Source of the DNA: Terriglobia bacterium | GTDB lineage: Bacteria; Acidobacteriota; Terriglobia; Acidiferrales; UBA7541 | DNA: 39,318 nt | Assembly (NCBI GenBank): GCA_020072765.1 | Contig: JAIQGD010000012.1 | Span: 1-39,318 of the forward strand | Direction of reading: 5' to 3' | In this document: one piece after another, positions 35,124-39,318 of the stretch | Numbering within the stretch: the stretch's first letter is position 1 | How the letters are laid out: every line of letters starts with the position of its first letter | The notes under the pieces: model-generated | Database searches by the model: none | Told to the model about the DNA's origin: nothing | The model's input: the letters and a program-made list of their open reading frames with translations, nothing else | Position numbers and translations under genes: made by a program

Positions 35124-36275
35124 TCAACAGATGGTGGACGCAATTAAGTGGCTGACGATGGTGTCGGCCGATGTTCCATTCCCATAGGGCGCTGCGTTGG
35201 TCCACTCTCGCAATTTACTTTCAGCCACCGCTTGCAGGATGGAATCGGACTCGGTGCCAGCGATGCGGTTGGCGCCGCACGCAACGGTCTCGGGCCATTC
35301 CGTCCGATCGCGCAAGGTGACGCAGGGGACGCCCAGATAGAACGCTTCCTTTTGGACGCCGCCGGAGTCGGTCAGGATCGTTCTGGCGTTCCTCTCCATG
35401 GCAATCATTTCGAGAAATCCCAACGGAGGCACCGGGCGAAGATTTCCGTTCAGGGGAATGCCGCTGGCGGACAAAATGTGCTTTGTGCGCGGATGCACGG
35501 GAAAGAGAACCGGCAAATCCAAGGACCTCGCCGCTTTGAGAATGGAGGACAGGCGCTGGCGATTGCCGGTATTCTCGGCCCGATGAATGGTGAGAAGGTA
35601 ATAGCCCCGGCGGTCGAGTTCGAATTCCTTCAGATTGTGATCCAGCCGCTTCTCCGCGGATTCGAGATTCTGCAACAGCGCGTCGTACATGACGTCTCCC
35701 GCGAACACGACGAGCCGCTGTTGAGGATCGTCCGCTCCGCCAATGCCTTCCCGGCGCAGATTATCCAGCGCGGATTGGGATGGCGCTAAAAGAAGCTGGC
35801 TGAGGTGGTCGGAGACGATACGATTCTGCTCCTCGGGCATGGTGAGATCGCCGCTGCGGCAACCTGCCTCCACATGTGCGAGAGGTATCTTGAGCCGCGC
35901 CGCGAGCAGCGCCCCGGCCAGGGTCGAGTTCGTATCGCCATAGACGACCACCCAGGCCAGGTTTTGTTCACGAAGCAGGGGCTCCATGCCTTGCAGCATC
36001 CGGGCGAGTTGAATTCCGTGTGACGCCGAACCCACGCCTAGATTGTGATCCGGCTGGGGAATCGCCATCTGTTCGAACAGGAGTTCGGCGACTTCGCGGT
36101 CGTAGTGCTGGCCGGTGTGAATGATCTTGTGCCGGATGAGAGGAACGTCAGGCTTCATGTTGTGAAGCTCGATGGCTCGGCACACCGGCGCCAATTTCAC
36201 GAATTGCGGACGCGCGCCGACCACGCTGACCCAAGTGACATGCGAGGCGCCTCGAAAAGAATCTGATTGACTCAT
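35124..36275 (-). CDS. non-hydrolysing UDP-GlcNAc 2-epimerase family (WecB/WbpI-like)
   Basis: This enzyme interconverts UDP-GlcNAc-type sugars and their manno epimers. Numbered from the ATG at 36275 (383 aa): VVGARPQFVKLAP (18-30), HTGQHYD (53-59), YGDTNSTLAGA (112-122), HVEAGCRSGD (134-143), TIHRAENT (229-236), VHPRTK (260-265) and DSGGVQKEAFYLGVPCVTLR (303-322), then TEWPETV. The TEWPETV ending resembles WbpI-type epimerases of the diacetamido-uronic acid pathway, which fits the WbpD-like gene nearby. The frame is open to 36395, but the upstream residues are not family-like. The ribosome binding site is unclear. A 193-base gap separates it from asnB. Confidence 0.9.
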   Translation of the reverse strand: MSQSDSFRGASHVTWVSVVGARPQFVKLAPVCRAIELHNMKPDVPLIRHKIIHTGQHYDREVAELLFEQMAIPQPDHNLGVGSASHGIQLARMLQGMEPLLREQNLAWVVVYGDTNSTLAGALLAARLKIPLAHVEAGCRSGDLTMPEEQNRIVSDHLSQLLLAPSQSALDNLRREGIGGADDPQQRLVVFAGDVMYDALLQNLESAEKRLDHNLKEFELDRRGYYLLTIHRAENTGNRQRLSSILKAARSLDLPVLFPVHPRTKHILSASGIPLNGNLRPVPPLGFLEMIAMERNARTILTDSGGVQKEAFYLGVPCVTLRDRTEWPETVACGANRIAGTESDSILQAVAESKLREWTNAAPYGNGTSADTIVSHLIASTIC

Positions 36276-36436
36276 GTGGGTGGTGATCTCCCGTGTTGCG
36301 TGATGCTTCCCCATCGTTCGCCGCGAATGACCCGGCCAACGGAGGCGATTGTCCGGCGTAATACCCTTTACGTCCTGCTGCATAATGGTGAACACACCGC
36401 CAGCGTGTTTCTTGATCGCGTGCGCGAATGGATAAA

Positions 36437-37648
36437 TTACTGCAGGGTGCCGTCGTGCACCCTTGTCTTAGCTCGGCCGATCACTGCGTCGAATCGAGGA
36501 GCATTCTGCGGAGAAAAGGCCAGATAATTGCCGTCGGACGAGCCGTAGATCCAGTTGTAGCGGTAGGAGTTCATCATCAGCTCGAGGTACGGCTGCAATT
36601 CCTCCACGGTGCGCGCCGTGGCCGTCTTGCATGTCCCTTCGTTCACCCATCCCCCGGTCGCCGACCGGTCGCTCCAAAGAGTGAGCGTCCCGGCCATTTC
36701 CACAATGCCTTTGTATTTCTCGATGAAGGTCTCCATCTCCGCGTGTCGCTTGAGAATGGCCGAACGGAACTCCGGGAGCGTCTCATGGCAGTAGCCGAGG
36801 CTTCCTTCTCCGCCCGTGACCACCTTGACCCGCAGATGTTTGCGCGCGATCTCATCCAGAAGGCCCTTGGCGACGTAGGTGGGAGAAGGATAGTAAGCCA
36901 CGCCGTCATAGGTCTTGTAGCCGGGATGCGTAAAACCCGTGACCAGGAACCAAAGAACCGCGTCCGGATATTCCTCGGCGGCAACCCGCGCCATCTGTGC
37001 GCCGATCTGCTCCAGTCCCTCGGCCGCTTTGGCCGGCGTCTTGCCCGTCTGCCGGGCCAATTCGCCGATGTCGTACTCCTTGTAGTAATTGTAGAACTCG
37101 AGGTCACAGACCACGCCGGGCGCATGGGAATCTCGCGCGGCCGCTAAAGAGTTTCGCCATATCCCGAGAAAGTCCGCGAGAGAGCCGTTTGCGTTGTCCA
37201 GGTCCGCCCCTGCAATTTTTCGGAAATAGGGCGTGTCCGCATGCGAGTTGTTCTCCGCGGCGCTGAATCCAATCATTCGATTCAGGTAAACCCAGGGCCA
37301 GATGTCCTTTTGCGTGTACTTCTTCCACTCCTTGATGCGGGCATCCATGGATGCGACCGACGGCACTTCCGAAACGTCGTAGGCGTGCAGAAACGCGACC
37401 GCAAGACCGTCATAGGGAGACTTGTCAAATTGGCGGAACTTGGCTTCGTCCATCATGAAAGCAATGGCCGTGTTCACCAGCAACAAGTAGTGTTCCGGCA
37501 AGGCGCGCGCGGCAGGCTTTTGCGCGCTGCGGGGGCCGTCCGCTAGTCCCGGTGTTACGGGTAGCGATAACACCACGATCATGACAATCGCCAGGAGCAG
37601 CCAAGGACTGGTCTTCCTGATCATTCGCGGGCCGAGATAAGTTCTCAT
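36437..37648 (-). CDS. exported protein of unknown function, possibly TIM-barrel glycosidase-like
   Basis: A signal peptide is clear (hydrophobic WLLLAIVMIVVLSLPV, cleavage after GLA, about residue 36), and GAAGG nine bases before the ATG at 37648 supports the start. The mature 367 residues alternate strands and helices, as in a TIM barrel. Acidic and aromatic residues sit at strand ends, for example VCDLEFYNYY, KVVTGGEGSLGYCHE and GTLTLWSDR, which could line a sugar-binding cleft. I do not recognise a family. It begins 15 bases after the stop of the glycosyltransferase gene, so it belongs to the glycan operon and may trim or bind the finished polymer in the periplasm. Confidence 0.55.
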   Translation of the reverse strand: MRTYLGPRMIRKTSPWLLLAIVMIVVLSLPVTPGLADGPRSAQKPAARALPEHYLLLVNTAIAFMMDEAKFRQFDKSPYDGLAVAFLHAYDVSEVPSVASMDARIKEWKKYTQKDIWPWVYLNRMIGFSAAENNSHADTPYFRKIAGADLDNANGSLADFLGIWRNSLAAARDSHAPGVVCDLEFYNYYKEYDIGELARQTGKTPAKAAEGLEQIGAQMARVAAEEYPDAVLWFLVTGFTHPGYKTYDGVAYYPSPTYVAKGLLDEIARKHLRVKVVTGGEGSLGYCHETLPEFRSAILKRHAEMETFIEKYKGIVEMAGTLTLWSDRSATGGWVNEGTCKTATARTVEELQPYLELMMNSYRYNWIYGSSDGNYLAFSPQNAPRFDAVIGRAKTRVHDGTLQ

Positions 37649-37663
37649 CGAAGCACACCTTCA

Positions 37664-38608
37664 TTACGATGCAAGGATCGCTTCCAGCCGAGAACGAATC
37701 TCCCTCCGGAGCGACTGAGGATGGTAACCATCACAGGCAATGAAACGCACGCCTTCCTCATTGATCCCCAGCAATCCTTGTCGATGAAGGCCGTGAAGAC
37801 GGTCAATGTGCACACGGGCCTCGACGGCCGTGGTCACCTGGATGCAACCCGGGAATGGATAACTCCACATCACGTGCCGTCCGTAACCCAGCGACTCCAT
37901 CACCATCCAGGAAAGGCCGTCGTGCCGCACCGGCCGCCACACGACCGTCGCCCGCTCATAGAACTTCGCAAGATTCGGAACCCGCCCATGGATCTGAAGA
38001 TTCTTGGGAGGATTGGGGATCGGTCCTTCCAACAGCCCGACGAGGTCGAAGGGCACATCGGGCAAAGCTCGCGCGACCTCCAGAATCCGATCGAGACCGT
38101 ACAACTCTCCCCGCCTCACCGTCGGCATGTAAACCAGAACGCGAAATTCTTCGGGCAGTGGCCCTGCCTGATCTGGAACCAGTGGGGAGGGAAGCGGAAT
38201 CAATTCGCATGGGACACCCAGCGCCGCGACTTCATTTACCAGCCACTCGGATTCCACCCAGTGGTGCACATGGCTTAGCACCCATGGATCGGCATTCCCC
38301 TCGGAAACATCCCTTTGTTCATCGAGCGTGTCGCTACCCACCCAGTGCATCACGATTTTCTGCTTCTCGAAAAAGTGAGCGACTTTCAGGAATTTTCCCT
38401 GCGTGACTCGTCCGCCGACTTGATAAACCAAGTCACACGCTCGCAGCTCGCGCGCCATCGCCGCCAGATTCAGGATCCCTTGGTCGGGGTAGTACCGGAA
38501 ATCCCACCCATCCCCATTCATGAGTTCCGCAAACAGTCGGCCAAAATAGACAAGGCCGTGCACGAGCACCCGTCGTTTTCGCCCCGTTTTGGCAGTGTCT
38601 AAAATCAT
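37664..38608 (-). CDS. putative GT-B-type glycosyltransferase, paralogue of 13405-14388
   Basis: Blocks shared with the plus-strand protein at 13405-14388 include VYMPTVRRGELYGLDRI, ATVVWRPVRHD and MVMESLGYGRHVMWSYPFPG, plus WVGSD in the N-terminal domain. Length and order are the same throughout. The frame is open to 38770, but that would overlap the preceding acetyltransferase; the ATG at 38608 starts a few residues before the first strand RRVLVHGLVYF. No named family is evident, though the GT-B layout is convincing. In this cluster it would extend the lipid-linked glycan. The two paralogues are 23 kb apart on opposite strands. Confidence 0.72.
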   Translation of the reverse strand: MILDTAKTGRKRRVLVHGLVYFGRLFAELMNGDGWDFRYYPDQGILNLAAMARELRACDLVYQVGGRVTQGKFLKVAHFFEKQKIVMHWVGSDTLDEQRDVSEGNADPWVLSHVHHWVESEWLVNEVAALGVPCELIPLPSPLVPDQAGPLPEEFRVLVYMPTVRRGELYGLDRILEVARALPDVPFDLVGLLEGPIPNPPKNLQIHGRVPNLAKFYERATVVWRPVRHDGLSWMVMESLGYGRHVMWSYPFPGCIQVTTAVEARVHIDRLHGLHRQGLLGINEEGVRFIACDGYHPQSLRREIRSRLEAILAS

Positions 38609-38655
38609 TCGCGCATAAGGCTGGGGTGGGCGACGGCTTCGGATTGGCTGCTCCT

Positions 38656-39312
38656 TCAATCCGCGCCGGCCGTGGCCGTCATGGTCCTTGGCGCAGGGAC
38701 CTGGAGCGGTTCCACGGGAATTGAAATTCTGGAAATCGTACCGCCGTGGGGCTCGTACGTTTTTTCGCACTCCTCACAGCGCAATACCCCGATTTCTATT
38801 TTCAGCCGCACCCCGCACTCGCACACCCACCCAACGCGGCGCGCCGGCACGCCGACAACCAACGCATGTGCCGGGACATCCTTTGTGACGATTGCACCTG
38901 CTCCCACGAAGGCAAATTCGCCTACGGTAACGCCACACACGATTGTGGAGTTTGCCCCGAGCGATGCTCCCCTCTTGATTAATGTTCTCTGGTATTCCGA
39001 CCGGCGATTGACGTGGCTGCGCGGCGTAATGACGTTGGTGAACACCATCGAAGGACCGCAGAACACGTCATCTTCCAGCGTAACCGCATCGTAGATAGAC
39101 ACGTTGTTCTGAACCTTGACATTGTTCCCAATGAGCACGTCATTACCAACATAGACGTTTTGGCCAAAAGAGCAGCGCTCGCCAATCCTAGCCCCGCTAC
39201 TAATATGAACCCAGTGCCAGACGCGCGAGCCCTCGCCGATTTGCGCGCCCTCGTCGACGATTCGATGGAGGAGGCCCTGATGGCCGTCGGCAGGGGCCGG
39301 ATCGAACGACAC
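38656..39312 (-). CDS. WbpD-like left-handed beta-helix N-acetyltransferase with C-terminal zinc-ribbon-like motif
   Basis: Hexapeptide repeats fill residues 17-150: [20 protein letters not shown], then [19 protein letters not shown], then [21 protein letters not shown]. This pattern matches WbpD/WlbB enzymes that N-acetylate UDP-3-amino-sugar uronates using acetyl-CoA. A short tail has CECG and CEEC (about 173-192), a probable zinc-binding ribbon seen in some members. The likely GTG start at 39312 is six bases from the window edge, so the gene could begin further upstream. Together with the DegT aminotransferase and 2-epimerase it suggests a 2,3-diacetamido sugar route; the expected WbpA/WbpB oxidases are not in this window. 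Confidence 0.85.
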   Translation of the reverse strand: MSFDPAPADGHQGLLHRIVDEGAQIGEGSRVWHWVHISSGARIGERCSFGQNVYVGNDVLIGNNVKVQNNVSIYDAVTLEDDVFCGPSMVFTNVITPRSHVNRRSEYQRTLIKRGASLGANSTIVCGVTVGEFAFVGAGAIVTKDVPAHALVVGVPARRVGWVCECGVRLKIEIGVLRCEECEKTYEPHGGTISRISIPVEPLQVPAPRTMTATAGAD

Positions 39313-39318
39313 CTCGGC

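Overview
The window looks like chromosomal DNA from a GC-rich Gram-negative bacterium, most likely an Acidobacteriota member. The main evidence is a very large Oar-like TonB-dependent receptor with an N-terminal carboxypeptidase-regulatory-like domain (23425-27453), a lipoprotein with Ig-like repeats carrying paired CSPxCGTL motifs (15880-18069), and a secreted PstS-like protein (20984-22762). These types are common in that phylum. The assignment is inferred from gene style only; the window contains no rRNA or other phylogenetic marker.

Layout. (1) 1-1021: end of an unidentified gene overlapping a HAD-IIA phosphatase. (2) 1022-2258: a gene-poor stretch with tRNA fragments and a 15-base repeat present three times. 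(3) 2259-8281, plus strand: a tight run of NodB-like deacetylase, GNAT-like acyltransferase, ATP-grasp ligase, PHP phosphoesterase and a second NodB-like protein. (4) 8302-12717, minus strand, converging on the previous run: a three-gene operon of a fused 2-oxoacid dehydrogenase E1 alpha-beta, a lipoyl domain plus E3-binding-like domain fused to a left-handed beta-helix acyltransferase, and a third NodB-like deacetylase. (5) 13405-15686: two glycosyltransferases. (6) 15880-27453: cell-envelope and secreted genes, including a frameshifted acyltransferase-3 gene abutting a truncated methyltransferase, an exported alpha/beta-hydrolase-like protein, the PstS-like protein and the TonB receptor. (7) 27730-39312, minus strand: a surface polysaccharide or glycan cluster with a WbpD-like N-acetyltransferase, a glycosyltransferase paralogous to the one at 13405, an exported protein of unknown function, a UDP-GlcNAc 2-epimerase-like enzyme, asparagine synthase, a GT4, a DegT aminotransferase, a short phosphoglycosyl transferase and a FlaA1/WbpM-type dehydratase.

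How the genes may work together. The right-hand cluster can make amino or diacetamido nucleotide sugars, load the first sugar phosphate onto undecaprenyl phosphate and extend it. The left-hand genes look like a tailoring module: deacetylases that could expose amines, and acyl- or amino-acid-adding enzymes that could cap them.

The most unusual element is the E1 / lipoyl-beta-helix pair. Its domain order suggests that an acyl group made by decarboxylating a 2-oxoacid is passed from a protein-bound lipoyl arm directly to a sugar or other small acceptor, without the normal E2 catalytic domain. That is an inference from gene fusion and operon structure, and it is the best candidate for an undescribed system here.
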